Shown piece by piece: positions 24,370 to 35,418 of a stretch of 64,000 nucleotides of DNA. This stretch comes from Choricystis sp. odSpoLacu1. Its lineage: Eukaryota; Chlorophyta; Trebouxiophyceae. The notes beneath the pieces were generated by a model, which was given only the letters and a program-made list of their open reading frames with translations, searched no databases and was not told the origin of the DNA. Numbering within the stretch: position 1 is the stretch's first letter; the number at the start of each line of letters is the position of its first letter. The stretch lies in NCBI GenBank assembly GCA_958009055.1, contig OY253652.1, forward strand, positions 124,001 through 188,000. Reading direction: 5' to 3'. The position numbers and the translations under genes were made by a program.

Positions 24370-25626
24370 TGCATGGGAACGCTGTGGTGGTGGTCTTTGG
24401 TTTGCTTGTGGGGCAAGAGAGAGGGAATGTTTTTTTTTGTGTGCAGTGGGAGGGGGTGGCGCGAACACACCGAGGACGCGTTGTTTCGTGCCGCCCCCTC
24501 TTCTTCACCACCTTCCCTCTTTTTTTCGTCGCCCGTTTTTTTCTTTTCTTTTCGACACCCCACCCCACTGTTCGCAAAGAAAGCGCGCGGCACCACACGC
24601 CAAGACCACCACCACCCCACTGTTCGCAAAGAAAGCGCGCGGCACCACACGCCAAGACCACCACCACTGGCCGACCCTGTGTTGCCGTTTTTTTTTTTTG
24701 GGGGGGGTGCCGTGCATCGCTATGCCGAGACGCGGCGCCCCCCCCCCCCCCCCCCCCTGTTTTTTCCAGCGTGCCTTTCGAGGAGGGTTTCACCCATGTT
24801 TCTTCGCCACCTTTTCCCTCCACACCCTTTGCAGCCTGCCACACGCCTCGACAAGACGGCACCCGCGCAGCCGACACACACTCCGTTTTTTTTCGTGTTG
24901 TGTTCGCCGCCCCCTCGTCCTTTTTTTGGTCACGCCTCGTCCTTCCCTCCCTGCCGCCCCCTCCCCCTCCCCTTGGCCTCCACCCCCATGCCTGTCACCC
25001 CCTCTTTTTTAACCACACAGTCCCCTAGGCGAGGCCACCTCTCATGGTGCACCACCTCTCCCACCCCACTCCCCCACACAAGATCTTTTGAAGTTTTCAC
25101 CCCCCTCCCCTGTTTGCACACACTCTTTCCTCAACCTCGCACACCCCCCCTTCCTTTGCGTCAACCCTGTGGTTGATCATGTGCCGCACAACACCCCTCC
25201 CTTGCCCCCCATTCCTTTCTTTCAAAAACACCGACTTCTTTTTTGTGACGCCCCTTTTCCCCCCCCTCTTTTGTCCCCTCGACTTGCTTCCCACCCCCCC
25301 TTTTTTTCGCTCCCCACCCGCATGCAAACAAAAGTCATGGGCCGAATGTCTTGTTTTCTTCACAGAAAAAAAAATCCAACGTGAGAGTGGGAGAGAGGGG
25401 GACGAAACATGATTGCACAATGAAAAAAAAAAAACACACCACGCCAAAGAAAAAGGGGGGAGAAAAAGAAGCGCCACACAGCACGGTGTCGCGCGTGGCA
25501 CAACACAACACTCACACATACACTCAACCCGCACACGTTTTGTCAGCGTGTTGTGGGGGGGAAAAAGGGAGGGGGGGGGGGGGGGGTCACGTTTTTTTTT
25601 TTTTTTTTCACTCGCTCGCCTCTCTT

Positions 25627-26877
25627 TCAAGCGCCGCGCCGCGGCAGCGGCCAAAGCGCGGGTGTCCTGCCCGCATACTCGCTCCACCCCGCCAACCCCT
25701 CCATGCGCTTGCCCTGGTCCTCTACCTTGCGCGCGGAGTCGGTGATGAGGATGGAGATGAGGGCGGCGACGCCGACCGCGCCTGCGACAGCGAGCAGGGG
25801 GTGAGTCACCAGCGACGGGGCGCCCGCCAGGGCGGTGCCCGCCCAGAAGATGGCTTCACCCAGCAGGTTGGGCTGCCGGCAGATGCGGTAGACGCAGCCA
25901 GAGGAGAAGCTGTGAGGGGAGGGGGAGAGAGGAGGATGGGTGGGGGTTGGTGTCGTTTCGGGCGTTCACTCTTTCTCTCCTCCCCCCACCTTCCTCTCCT
26001 CTCACTCACCCGCGAGGATTGCGCCACTTGTCCACCGCTTTGCAGATGTCGGCCGTCACCTCCAGCCACAGGCCGGCCCACGCGATGGCCACGCCGGCGC
26101 GGGAGAGGCGGTCAGAGGGGGAACCCGGGGCGGGGGCGGACGGCGCGGCGGCGAGGGCCCAGGTTGGAACGAACATGGCCACGTAGAGAGAGACAACGGA
26201 CGCCCATATGACCAGCTTGTTGATCAGGGTGAGGCGGGAGGCTTTGCGGTCGATGCCCTGGCGTTTGTGGCTGAGGGAGGGAAGGGTGGGTGAGCGTGGG
26301 TGAGGGTGGGGGGGGGTGGGGGCGCTGGAAACATAAAAAACCTCGACTCTTCCCTCCCCTCCTTCCATCCCTCCACTCACCGGTACGTCGCCAGCAGCAG
26401 GTCCCTCGCCAGCAGGAAGCCCGCCATCCACACGCCGTGCGCGGCAAACGCGCCCAGCGCGCAGCGCGCGAGGGGGGTCACCCCGCGCGCGGCCAGGGCG
26501 CGGGAGGCGACGACAACTTGCAGGATGCAGGCGAGGCCATAGCCTGGTTGGTTGGTGTGTGTGTGTGGGAGGAAGGGCAAGGTTGGGTTGGATTTTTCCC
26601 CAGGCGCGCTCTGTTTCGCCGACGTCAGCATGTGGGGGCGTCGTCGTTTATTTTTCTCTCTCGCGCGCTCTTCCTCCCCCGCGCGCTCTTGCCCTCCCAC
26701 CCCTTCCCCCCACAACACACACTCACCCACAGAGATGAACCACACGGGGCGCACAAAGCCCAGGGCGGACCCCGCGAAGGATGCGGCCACGAGTGCGGGC
26801 AGCACCTCCGTGAACGCGACGGGGGGGGGAAGGGCGGGCGGGGCAGCCCCGAACAGGCTTTTGAGGAAGGCGGCCAT
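25627..26877 (-). CDS. DUF1295 / steroid 5-alpha-reductase-like membrane enzyme, intact
   Basis: The four exons are 26877-26727, 26543-26381, 26270-26010 and 25909-25627. All introns are GTGAGT or GT...CAG with consistent phases (1, 2, 2), giving 285 aa. Hydrophobic helices are spread through the protein. The C-terminal part has the DUF1295 hallmark (VYRICRQPNLLGEAIFWAG, equivalent to WRYSRHPNYFGE), and the end (ARKVEDQGKRM..LAGWSEYAGRTPALWPLP) also fits. The family is related to steroid reductases and isoprenylcysteine methyltransferase-like membrane enzymes; the substrate here is unknown. The right edge of the tandem array (26085) cuts exon 3, so the three other copies are truncated. The gene is divergent from the membrane protein at 26993. 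Confidence 0.75.
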
Positions 26878-26992
26878 GACGGAGAGAGAGGAAGGAGAGA
26901 GCGAGAGAGGGAGGAAATTTCGGCGGGGGAGGAGAAAGCAAACGGGGACGAGATGTGAACACACCCGCAAAATTGTTTTTCTCAGCGTTTTG
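26878..26992. promoter_or_regulatory. short bidirectional promoter region
   Basis: Only 115 bp separate the divergent start codons of the DUF1295 gene and the multipass membrane protein gene. It is rich in GA on the + strand. No specific element is recognised; shared promoter function is inferred from spacing. Confidence 0.35.
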
Positions 26993-27851
26993 ATGGCGCC
27001 CCCGCTCGTCTCCGAACCCGCCTACCCGCTGTGGGCCCTGCCTGCAGCCGCTCTCACTGCTGGCGCCTGGGCGGCCGCCCTGCCCGGCTCCCCCGCCGTC
27101 GCTCTCGCCGGCGCGGCCGCGTCGGGCGGCAATGCGGGCACAGCGCTGGCCATCGTGCTGGCGGGCGATGCCGTGTTTGGTTTATCCATAGCCGCTTTCT
27201 ACGCTCTCGCCTCTGTCTACGGAGCCCGCCGCCACCCGGCGGGCGGCGTCAAAACCTACACCGGCCCCTGGCGCGACGCGAAAGGCACCCCCCACCCCCC
27301 CTCCTGCTTTGCTCCCGGCTACCTGTTGGTCGCGTTGACGGTCGCCGCCCTGGTGCCAGCGGGCGGGCTGGCGTGGGAGGTCGTGAAGACGGGGGGCGGG
27401 TTGAGGCAAGGGGCGGCGGCAACGTCCATCGCGCTGCTGCCTTATTTGTCCCTCTGGGCGTGGCAGTGGTGCCTGGAGATGCGGCTGCTGAGGCGTGAGT
27501 GTCGTGGTTTGGTTGTGTGTGTGTTGTGTTTGGGTGGGAGGGGGGCGGCCACTCACAAGAGATCGCCACGCCCCAAACCAACCCTCCTTCCTTTCCTCCC
27601 ACCCCACTCACTCAGACTCGGTCCTGGCCCCCACCATCCCGCTCGCCTTCTCCATCTACCGCCCCTGGCAACTCAACCGGGGGGCGGGGCTGGCGGCGGC
27701 GTGCGCGTCCGCCACCCGGGTGGCTGACTTGTTGCCTCCGCGCTGGCTGGCGACCGGACTGAGGCTTCTCTGCCTCTTCTGGACGTTTGACACGGCCGCC
27801 CTGCTGGTGTGGCTGCCGTGGACGTATGGGTGGCAAACGCAGAGAGGGTGA
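26993..27851 (+). CDS. multipass membrane protein of unknown function
   Basis: Exon 1 is 26993-27494 and exon 2 is 27616-27851, with a 121-nt intron (GTGAGT...CTCAG, phase 1), giving 245 aa. About five to six hydrophobic segments are visible, for example LWALPAAALTAGAWAAAL, GTALAIVLAGDAVFGLSIAA, GYLLVALTVAALVPAGG, a segment around LLPYLSLWAWQWCLE, and LCLFWTFDTAALLVWLPW. The Trp-rich helix LLPYLSLWAWQW loosely recalls TspO/MBR proteins, but the overall pattern does not fit well enough to name it. It shares a 115-bp upstream region with the DUF1295 gene, which may mean co-expression. The gene structure is confident, the function is not. Confidence 0.7.
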
Positions 27852-27918
27852 AAAAATGGGATTTGTGTGTAGAAAAAAGGGGGTTTCAAGGCAAAAAGAA
27901 CACTCCATCTCCTTTCCA

Positions 27919-30605
27919 TCACTTCTCAACCAGGGCACTTCCCGCCTCCTCCCGCGCCGCCACAGCCGCCGCTAGGGGGGCCAACTCGCGCGGCATCAGT
28001 GCAGACAGTTTGGGCGGCGTGCAAAAGCCTGCCACACCGGCTGCCAGTGGTGCCAGGGGCCCCGCGCGCTCCATGGCCACCTCCACCCCGGGAGGCCCCC
28101 TGTACTGCAGCCGAGGCGGCGCCACATTCATCCTCCTCGCCGCCACCACGCGCGCCGCGTCCGTGGGGCGGGGCAGGGGGGCGGGCACGGGCCTCGCGAC
28201 GCGCGCGCCGCCGCGGTCGCTCACGCGCCGCGCGCGCGCGCGGCCGCGGCGGCCGCGCGCGCTGACGCCAGCGCGGCAGTGCGTTCCGCCTCCGCAGCCC
28301 GGGCTTCAGCAGCAGCAGCACGGGCCAACGCAGCGTCGACAGTGCGGCTGGGGACGGCTGAAAGGGCGCCACCGTCGACAGCGGCTTCGACCGCGGTTTG
28401 CAGGTCGGCCAACTGCGCCGCGATCATGTCCCTCTCCGCCAGCGCCCTCGCTGCCGCTGCATCGGCGTCCGCCGCCCGCGTCGTCGCAGCCGCCGCCTCT
28501 TGAGCCGCCACGACCGCCGCGGTGCGGGCCAGGGCGGCGGCCGCGCGGTCGCGCTCTGCGTCGGCGCGCGCGGCGGCCGTCGCGTCCGCGACCGCGCGCT
28601 CGCTTTCGTGCCGCAGGGCGGCCAGGGCGGCTGCCAGCTCGGAGGAGGTGACGCCAGGGGACCGTTTCATCTGAGGCGACGGCGTGGAGGCTGAAGAAGC
28701 GCCTGCCGGTGACGCCGACGCGGTGCGCTGCTCCCACACGCGGGCAGCCGCACCAACCGTTTGGCGCGGAGGTGCGACCACCAGCGCCCCCTGTGCCTTC
28801 GCCAGGGCGCCCTCCTCCTCCACCGCGGCCGCCCGGGCTTCGCCTGCGTCAGCACGTTGCACCGCGGCCGCGTCGGCGGCCGAAGCAGCAACATCAGCCC
28901 GCAGCGCGGCCGACGCCGCCCTCTCCGCCGCGGCCGCGTCCCGCGCTGCAGCCGCCGCCGATTCAGCGGCCGCCGCCGTGGCGCGCGCCGACACGGCGGC
29001 GCGTTGAGCGTCGTCGCGCTCAGCGACGGCGGCCGCGGCGGCCGCGCGCGCGTTCTCGGCTGCCGCCTCTGCCTCCACCACGCGCGTCCTCAGACCCGCG
29101 TTGTCCGCCGCCACCCCATCCGCCCGGGCCCGGGTGTCGGTGACGGCGGCTTGGAGTTGGTCCAGGGCGGTTTGAAGGCGGGCCAGCTTGGCGTCACGGG
29201 CGGCCAGCGCGGAGGCTGTGTCTGCGCGCTCCTTAGCCAGTGTGGCCGCGGCCTCTGCCCGCTCCTTGGCCAGCACGGCCGCCGAGTCACCCGCTTCCTC
29301 TAACAGAGCGACTGCAGCCTCCCGCCTGGCAGCCTCCGCGTCGCACCTTGCCGCGTCCGCGTCTGCGCGCGCGGCGGACGCTTCCGCCGCTGCGGCGGCC
29401 GCGTCGCCTGTCGCAGCAGTCGCCTGCGCCTGAGCCGCCTCCAGCCGTGCTTTTACAGCTCTCAGCTCATTCTTGAGCTTTGCGCACTCCCCCGTCGCCG
29501 CCCGGGTGGCTGCCTGTGCGGCCGCCAGCTGGGCGGCCGCGTCGTCGGCGTCGGCGGCCGCGCGCTCCGCCGCCGCCTCTGTGGCCGCGCGCAAGGACAC
29601 CAGCACCGCTTCCCGGTCAGCCAACGCCGCCGTCAGTCTCGCCACCGTGGCGCGCAGGGTGGCAGCCTCCTCATCGGTGGCGGAGGTGGGCGGCACGACG
29701 GCCCCCGTCCCGCCCGCCGCCTCCACCGCCGCCACGGCGGCCGAGTCGGCGCGTGCGACTGCCAGCTCGCGTCTCGCGGCCGCCAGCTCGGCGGCCGCCG
29801 CGTCCCGGGCGCGGTGGGCGGCGGCGGCCTCGCCGCGCGCGGCGCGCGCGTCAGCACGCGCGGCAGCTAGCTCTGCGCTGGCGAGGCGGGCTGCGTCGGC
29901 GGCTGCGTCTGCAGCCATGGCGCGCCCGAGCTCAGCGGCCGAGGTCAACGCCGAGGCCGCCGCGGGGCGGGTGGCGGCGGTGGACGCGGGGCGCGCGTCG
30001 TGCAGCGCGGCGCGGCGCGTGCCACGCGCGTCCAACGACGCGCCCAAGGCGGACGCTGCCGCCCGCTCGCGGCCCAACGCTGCCGCTGCCTGAGCCGCGC
30101 GCCGGGGGCCGGAGCGGGGGGGAGGCTGGGCCGCGCGCACGGGCGACAGGGCACGCACCGGTGACGTCGTCGCGGCGGCGGCGGGGGACGCGAAATGCTG
30201 CGCGCCCGCGTCCGCATTGATAAACAGGCGGCGCCCGGTGGTGGACTGTGAGGTGAGAGAAGGGGGGAGATGGGGCGGTTACGGAGGTTTGTTGGGTGGC
30301 ATGCGGCGGTGTTGCGCGCGCTTCGCATGTGGCTACTCGCCCCGCCGCCACGCCCTCTCCTCCCCTCCTACCACCTCCTCTCTCCTCTCACGCACCTTGG
30401 CCGAAGACAGCGCCTCCCGCGGCGCCGCATTCTCGCCGCCATCCCGCGGGCTGGGGTCCCCGCCGCCGCTGCGGCGCGCGCGCCACGCGCCCGCGGCCGC
30501 GCGCAGGGCGGCCACGCCGCCACTGCCCGACCCTCCGCGCTGTTTGGAAGCGCTTGGGGGCAGAGGCGGCCATTCCTCGCTGGGCTGGGGCGAATGGTGA
30601 AGCAT
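27919..30605 (-). CDS. Ala-rich long coiled-coil protein, possible frame break near the 3' end
   Basis: Exon 1 is 30605-30396 (70 codons, Pro/Ser-rich, MLHHSPQPSEEW start) and exon 2 starts at 30245 after a CACAG acceptor. The frame runs 674 codons to a TGA at 28223-28221. Almost all of exon 2 is Ala/Arg/Glu heptad-like sequence typical of a long coiled coil. The stop falls in a GCGCGCGC tract, and immediately beyond it another frame continues for about 100 more plausible residues to 27919 (KLSALMPRELAPL.., ending EEAGSALVEK). Removing one GC dinucleotide would join the two, so the true end is probably 27919. I do not recognise the family; candidates include golgin- or myosin-tail-like scaffold proteins. 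Confidence 0.6.
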
Positions 30606-30661
30606 TTTGGCGTGTTTTTGGGGAGAACTGAGTGAAACAAAAAACGGCTCTCACCACTCTT

Positions 30662-32167
30662 TCACACGACACTCCCCTCCTCCCTCAACCTGGCCACTTC
30701 AGCCTCACTGAATCCTACCTCCGCCAGCACGGCGTCCGTGTGGGCGCCCAGGGCGGGCCCCGCCCACGTGGTGCGGCCAGGCGTGCCTGTGAGTCGGGGC
30801 GCAAACTCGGGCAGGGTCGCCGCTGGCCCTCCCCCCGGCGGCGCGTGCTTGCCAAACAACCCCCGCGCAGCCGCCTGGGCAGACGCCATGATGTCGGAGA
30901 CGCGAGAAATGGGACCAGCCGGCACACGGGCGGCGTTGAGCGTGGCCACGACGTCGGTGAGTGGGCGCGCGGCCACCCACTCTGCGATCGCGCCCATGAT
31001 CTCGCCCTCCGCCGCCACACGGTCTGTGTTGGTCGCGTAGCGTGGGTTGGCCGCCCCAATGTCAGGCCGCCCGATGGCGGCCATGAGGCGGCTGTAGACT
31101 GTGGGAGGGTGTGGGGTTTGGGAGGGTGAAAGTTTTTTGTTTAGCTTGCTTTCGCGTCACCCACCCACACTCACACACTCTCTCAGTCACTCACCCGAGT
31201 CTCCGTTGCCGCCCACGACACAGTACCGTCCGTCCGCCGTCTGAAACGTGCCGGTGGGCACAACTCCAGAGATCGAGGACCCACTGGGTTCGCGCTCGAC
31301 ACCTGCGTCCGCCCATTCAGACGGTGCAGCCTCCATCATATTCAGCATGGATTCCGTGATGGACGCGTCCACGACTTGGCCGCGGGTGTTTTGGGATGAA
31401 GAAGAATCCCTCGCGCGCAACGCCAGCAGCGCGCCGAAAGCCGCGTGCAGCCCTGCGAGTGAATCCCCTAAACTCAGGTTGGGCCGCACAGGCGCGCGGT
31501 CGGGGTAGCCGTTGACCGCCCGAAACCCACTCTCGGCTTCACACACGGAGGCATAGCCAGGGAGCGTAGCCGCCGGCCCAGTCTGGCCGCGCCCCGAGAT
31601 GCGCACATAAATGAGGCGAGGATCCAAATCCTCTGGCCCCAGGCCCCACGCCTCCATGCGGCCTGGGGTGAAGTTTTCGATCAGGACGTCAGACTTGGCG
31701 GCCAGCGCGCGCACGACGGCGCGGCCGCCTTCGGTGCGCAGGTCTGCGCCCACGCAGCGCCGGTTGCGGCCGTAGCCGCGCCACCACAGGGAGGTGTTGG
31801 TTGCGTCCAGCACTCGCAGAGAGCGGAGAGGGTCGCCTGCGGGGGGTTCCACTTTGATGACGTCGGCGCCTGGTGGGGTGAGGGAGAGGGGGGGTTGGTC
31901 GGTTGAAAATCAAGGCTCGGTTTTTGCCTCCCAACGTGCGTCCCTCCCCCCAATCAATCATTCACCAAAATAGCCCAGCAACGCGCCCGCAAAGTTGCCG
32001 GCGACGACTTGGCCGACGTCCAGGACGCGCACGCCCGCGAGCGGGGGGGGCGGTGCACTTGGGTCGGCGGTTGGCGACGCGCTGTCGTCGCCCAGGATGG
32101 AGGTGGCGTGGATGAAGCGTGCCAGGCGGCGGCGCTGGGCGACGGCGCGCGCGGCGGAGGCCAGCAT
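30662..32167 (-). CDS. class III CoA-transferase (CaiB/BaiF family, SUGCT-like)
   Basis: Exons are 32167-31966, 31869-31195 and 31098-30662 (introns 96 and 96 nt, both phase 1), giving 437 aa. The N-terminus MLASAARAVAQRRRLARF looks like a mitochondrial presequence. Family motifs follow: LAGVRVLDVGQVVAGNFAG, ADVIKVEPPAGD, SDVLIENFTPGRMEAWGLG, YVRISGRGQTGP and RPNLSLGDSLAGL. In the last, the Asp matches the catalytic aspartate that forms the acyl-CoA anhydride. The closest described relatives move CoA between succinyl-CoA and glutarate/hydroxymethylglutarate, or act on formyl/oxalyl-CoA; the donor and acceptor here cannot be told. The gene is divergent, 68 bp from the carotenoid oxygenase gene. 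Confidence 0.88.
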
Positions 32168-32235
32168 TGGGGGACGAGCCGTGACGTTAAAGATAAAACG
32201 CAAGTGTGACGGTTGCCCACACCTCTCTCGACCCA
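32168..32235. promoter_or_regulatory. 68-bp divergent promoter region
   Basis: This is the space between the start codons of the CoA-transferase (-) and carotenoid oxygenase (+). It contains a short AT-rich stretch (GTTAAAGATAAAACG, around 32185-32199) that could serve as core promoter. Both 5' UTRs must fit here, or overlap the neighbouring gene. Confidence 0.35.
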
Positions 32236-33834
32236 ATGCCGCCGACGTTCCACCCGGCCCGGCCGGCCGGCCTTCCGCCCCGCCACGCGGTGCGCGCACG
32301 CGCCACGCCTAACCTGTCGACGCCTCCCTCTGACGCCGCGCGCGCAGCCTCCTTCCCCACCACCGCCGTCCCAGAGCTTCCCTCCCCCACCCCCACCACC
32401 GTCACCGGCCGCCTGCCCCCCTGGCTGGCTGGCACCTTTGTGCGCAATGGGCCGGGCGCCTTTCCTGCTCCCCTGAACCACATATTTGATGGGTATGCGC
32501 TGGTTGCAGCCTTTGACATCGACGGCCACACCAACGCCGTCACCCAGCGCCAGCGCTTTCTCGACACCGCCGCCTGGCGCGCCGTGCGCGATGGCGGTGC
32601 CCCCGCCTTTGCCGAGTTTGGGACGGCGGCGTCGTTGTGGGCGACACTGAAGGGGCTGGTGGCGTCCTGGCTGCCTGGTGGAGGGCCCGCGTTCGGCACC
32701 GACAACGCGTCCGTTACGATTCGTCCCTCCTACCCGGGAGAGTTGCTGGCCGCCACTGAAACTCCCGCGGGCCGGGTCAAGGTGAGGCTGGCCGACCTGG
32801 AGACGCTGGGCGGGGCGGAGGTTGAAGACTTAAAAACTGACTTGATCTGCGCGCACACGGTCCCCCGCTCTGACGGGTCGCTCGTTGGCTTTGGCGCGAC
32901 GATCAGGGGTGGCTACACGGTGTATTTAGAGGATGCCACCACGTGCACCCGCACCCCAGTCGCCAAGCTGCCCCTGTGGCGCGGGATTGCGCCCTGCTGG
33001 ATGCACGCGTTTCCGGCAACCGACGCTTTCGCCTGTTTGGCCGAACAGCCACTTCCCATGGCCCTCACCTCGGGCGCTCTGACCGCGTCCGCCCCACTCT
33101 ACTTGTTTGACTGGAAGCCGGAGTGGGGGACGCGGTACCACGTGGTGCCGCTGCCCGCGGTGGGGGGTGGGGGTGGGGCCGTGCCCCCCCCCTTCCACAT
33201 CGACACCCCCGACCCCCTCTTCTTCTTCCACGTCGTCAACGCGTGGACTGAGAACGATGCCCTCGTCTTCGACGTGCCCGCCACCGACCCCGCCATGGTG
33301 CGCGTGCTGTCCCTGGCCAACCAGCGGGGTGGGGGCGAAACAGTGCCCGTCACGTGCACGCGCCTCACCCGCGTGCGCGTGCCGTTGGCCCCGGGTGGTG
33401 CTGGCGTCACAGTCACGCCCGTGTTTGACGATGCGGTGAGTGCAGAGCGGGAGCCCTTTTTCTTCGAGTTTCCGACGGTCGCACCCTCCGCCCGCGGGCG
33501 CAAGCAGCGCTACGTCTACGGCATCGGCGCGTCCCCGCCCTCTCCCGCGGGCAACGCCCTCATCAAGATCGACTGTGGGGATGGTGCGTCTGCAGCACCC
33601 TACACCGCCTGGCACGAGCCTGGGTGCGTGGTGGGGGAGCCTTTGTTTGTGGCTCCCCCCGGCGGAGGAGACACTACTCGAGAAGATGAAGGCGTCCTCC
33701 TCTCCTTGTGCGTCGGCGCCGACGGGTCCTCCTTCATGGTGGTCGTGGATGCTGGCAGCATGGAGGAGGTGGCGAGGGTGGGGCTGGCGGCGGCGGTGCC
33801 GTACGGGTTTCACGGCACGTGGATAGAGGGTTGA
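32236..33834 (+). CDS. carotenoid cleavage oxygenase / RPE65 family
   Basis: A single exon encodes 532 aa from ATG 32236 to TGA 33834. The first 30 residues (Pro/Arg/Ala, few acids) could be a plastid transit peptide. The start is followed by the family opening GRLPPWLAGTFVRNGPGAF and the FDGYALVAAFDI segment. Four iron-binding histidines can be placed: AHTVPR, WMHAFPATD, FFFHVVNAWTEND and YGFHGTWIEG at the C-terminus. These enzymes split carotenoids, apocarotenoids or stilbene-like compounds with O2 at a non-heme Fe(II). Specificity cannot be read from sequence. The gene is divergent from the CoA-transferase gene. Confidence 0.9.
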   Translation: MPPTFHPARPAGLPPRHAVRARATPNLSTPPSDAARAASFPTTAVPELPSPTPTTVTGRLPPWLAGTFVRNGPGAFPAPLNHIFDGYALVAAFDIDGHTNAVTQRQRFLDTAAWRAVRDGGAPAFAEFGTAASLWATLKGLVASWLPGGGPAFGTDNASVTIRPSYPGELLAATETPAGRVKVRLADLETLGGAEVEDLKTDLICAHTVPRSDGSLVGFGATIRGGYTVYLEDATTCTRTPVAKLPLWRGIAPCWMHAFPATDAFACLAEQPLPMALTSGALTASAPLYLFDWKPEWGTRYHVVPLPAVGGGGGAVPPPFHIDTPDPLFFFHVVNAWTENDALVFDVPATDPAMVRVLSLANQRGGGETVPVTCTRLTRVRVPLAPGGAGVTVTPVFDDAVSAEREPFFFEFPTVAPSARGRKQRYVYGIGASPPSPAGNALIKIDCGDGASAAPYTAWHEPGCVVGEPLFVAPPGGGDTTREDEGVLLSLCVGADGSSFMVVVDAGSMEEVARVGLAAAVPYGFHGTWIEG

Positions 33835-34037
33835 AGAGAGAGGGTAGAGAGAGAGACGTTGGAAACAGAAAAAAAAAACACACACTCTGCGCCGCAAAAA
33901 AACAAGCGCGCTGCCTCACATTTGCATCACACTAGAACTGCAGCAGGCCTGGCCTCTGCATGCCTCCGCCCAACACGTGACGTGGGCGCTGGGGACCTTC
34001 TCTTCCCCAAGACACTTGCGGCTAGAAATTGCACAAC

Positions 34038-35387
34038 ATGCCGCGCCCGCGCCCCGCCACCCCCCCCCCCTCCTCCCCCTCCCGACGACGACGCTGAACC
34101 CACCGCCTCTGGCCGGGACGTAGACGCCACCACCGACAACGGATCGCCCTCGCCATCGGCGCCGCCGCCTCGGCGCCGCTTTGTCGCTGCCGTCCACCCG
34201 CTGCGCGCGGTGCGCCCGCCCGTGGAACACGCCGTGCTGGACGTGGTGGCAGATTATGAAGCGAGGCACGCAGTCAAGCCACCGTCTGACTGGACGTTTG
34301 CCTCGTTTGCGTCTGTCTGGGCGTCATCCCCTGCTCCCGCCCTCTTCACCACCGCCGCCTCTGCGCGCGGCGCCGACGGCGACGCCGCCCTGGCGGGCGC
34401 CCTGGCGGCTGCGCTGGACTGCCTGGACACGCGAGTCGACGCAGCGCGCGGGGATGAGGCTGTGCAGGAGGCGCCGGGTGAGACGCCCGCGTTGGTGCCT
34501 GGGGCGGGAGCCCCCCCCTCCCTGGCCGCTCAAACGGCGGCCCTGTACGCCCTGCTGACACTGCACTCGACGCAGCTTCCGTCCACTGATGGCAGGCCCC
34601 CCGCGTTGGTTTACGCGGCGCCTTCCTCCCTCGCCGCGCTGGGAGCGACGGTCACCACCGCCACCACCGCCGGCGTGCCCGACGCCCGCCGCGCCCTGGC
34701 CGCCCTGCTGCCCGTGCTGGCCCCGGGCGCGGTGCGTCGCCCCCCGGGCGGCGGCGGCGCGTCCGCGGTTGCCGCGCCGTGGGCGCCCGTCGGCCGCGGC
34801 GGCGCGGCCGCGGCCGCCGCTCTCGGCCGCGGAGAAGCCGCCGAACACGCCGCCCACACGGCGGCCGAGCTGGAGCCGTTGACAGCGGCCGGCGTGGCGG
34901 CGGGCACGTATGCGGGGTTGCGCACGCGTGCGTGGCGCGCGCTGGCGTCGCTCGCTGCGACGCGCGGCGGCCGCGCGGCGCCGGGTGAACCAGCGCCGTT
35001 GGCGGATCTCGCGGGGCTGGGTGGACGGGTGCGCGATGCAGCGGACGCGGTGGCGGCTGCCGCGCTCAACCCGCCCCGCGCCGCGCGGCGCCCCGCGCCC
35101 TCGCGCGCCGCTCGCGCCGCGGCGGGTGCCTCCGGAACCGCCCCCGCCGCCGCCACCGCGGACGCCACCGCCACCGTGGCCCGCGTGGGGGGCGCGGGCG
35201 CGGCCACCGTGCTGGCTCGAGCCGCGGAGGCGGCCGCCCGCGAGCGCGCGGTGCGGGCTGGGTGGTTGGCGACTGTCGACGAGAGGGCGGCCGCGGCGGA
35301 GCGGGAGGCGGCCGCGCGTGAAGCCGCGGCGGCGGCGACGCCGGCGCGTGGGCGTGGCCGAGGGGGTGGGCGTGGGCGCGCTGCTGC

Positions 35388-35418
<31 letters not shown>

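Larger units (their letters stand above)
18224..26085. repeat. tandem 7.86-kb unit, copy 4 (complete, 7862 bp), array end
   Basis: This is the last unit of the array. It has private differences at 18818 (G to T), 25096 (C to T) and 25143 (C to A). After 26085 the sequence continues into the rest of the DUF1295 gene rather than into another unit, so this copy keeps the ancestral right flank. Confidence 0.97.

Noticed and set aside
1..26085. Transposon or rDNA-like mobile array as cause of the tandem repeat
   Set aside because: No transposase, reverse transcriptase, terminal inverted repeats or rRNA sequence was found in the unit. It consists of ordinary host genes cut at arbitrary points.
26993..27851. 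TspO/MBR sensory protein
   Set aside because: One Trp-rich helix is suggestive, but the protein is longer than TspO and other conserved positions are not evident. It is left as an unknown membrane protein.
29473..30220. Plus-strand open frames opposite the coiled-coil gene
   Set aside because: They are shadows of the Ala-rich minus-strand exon; high GC at third positions keeps all frames open.
33859..34037. Upstream in-frame extension as the true N-terminus of the SNAPC1-like gene
   Set aside because: The extension has no ATG and consists of Lys/Asn-rich sequence from an A-tract. ATG 34038 with a one-base error in the C tract is more likely.
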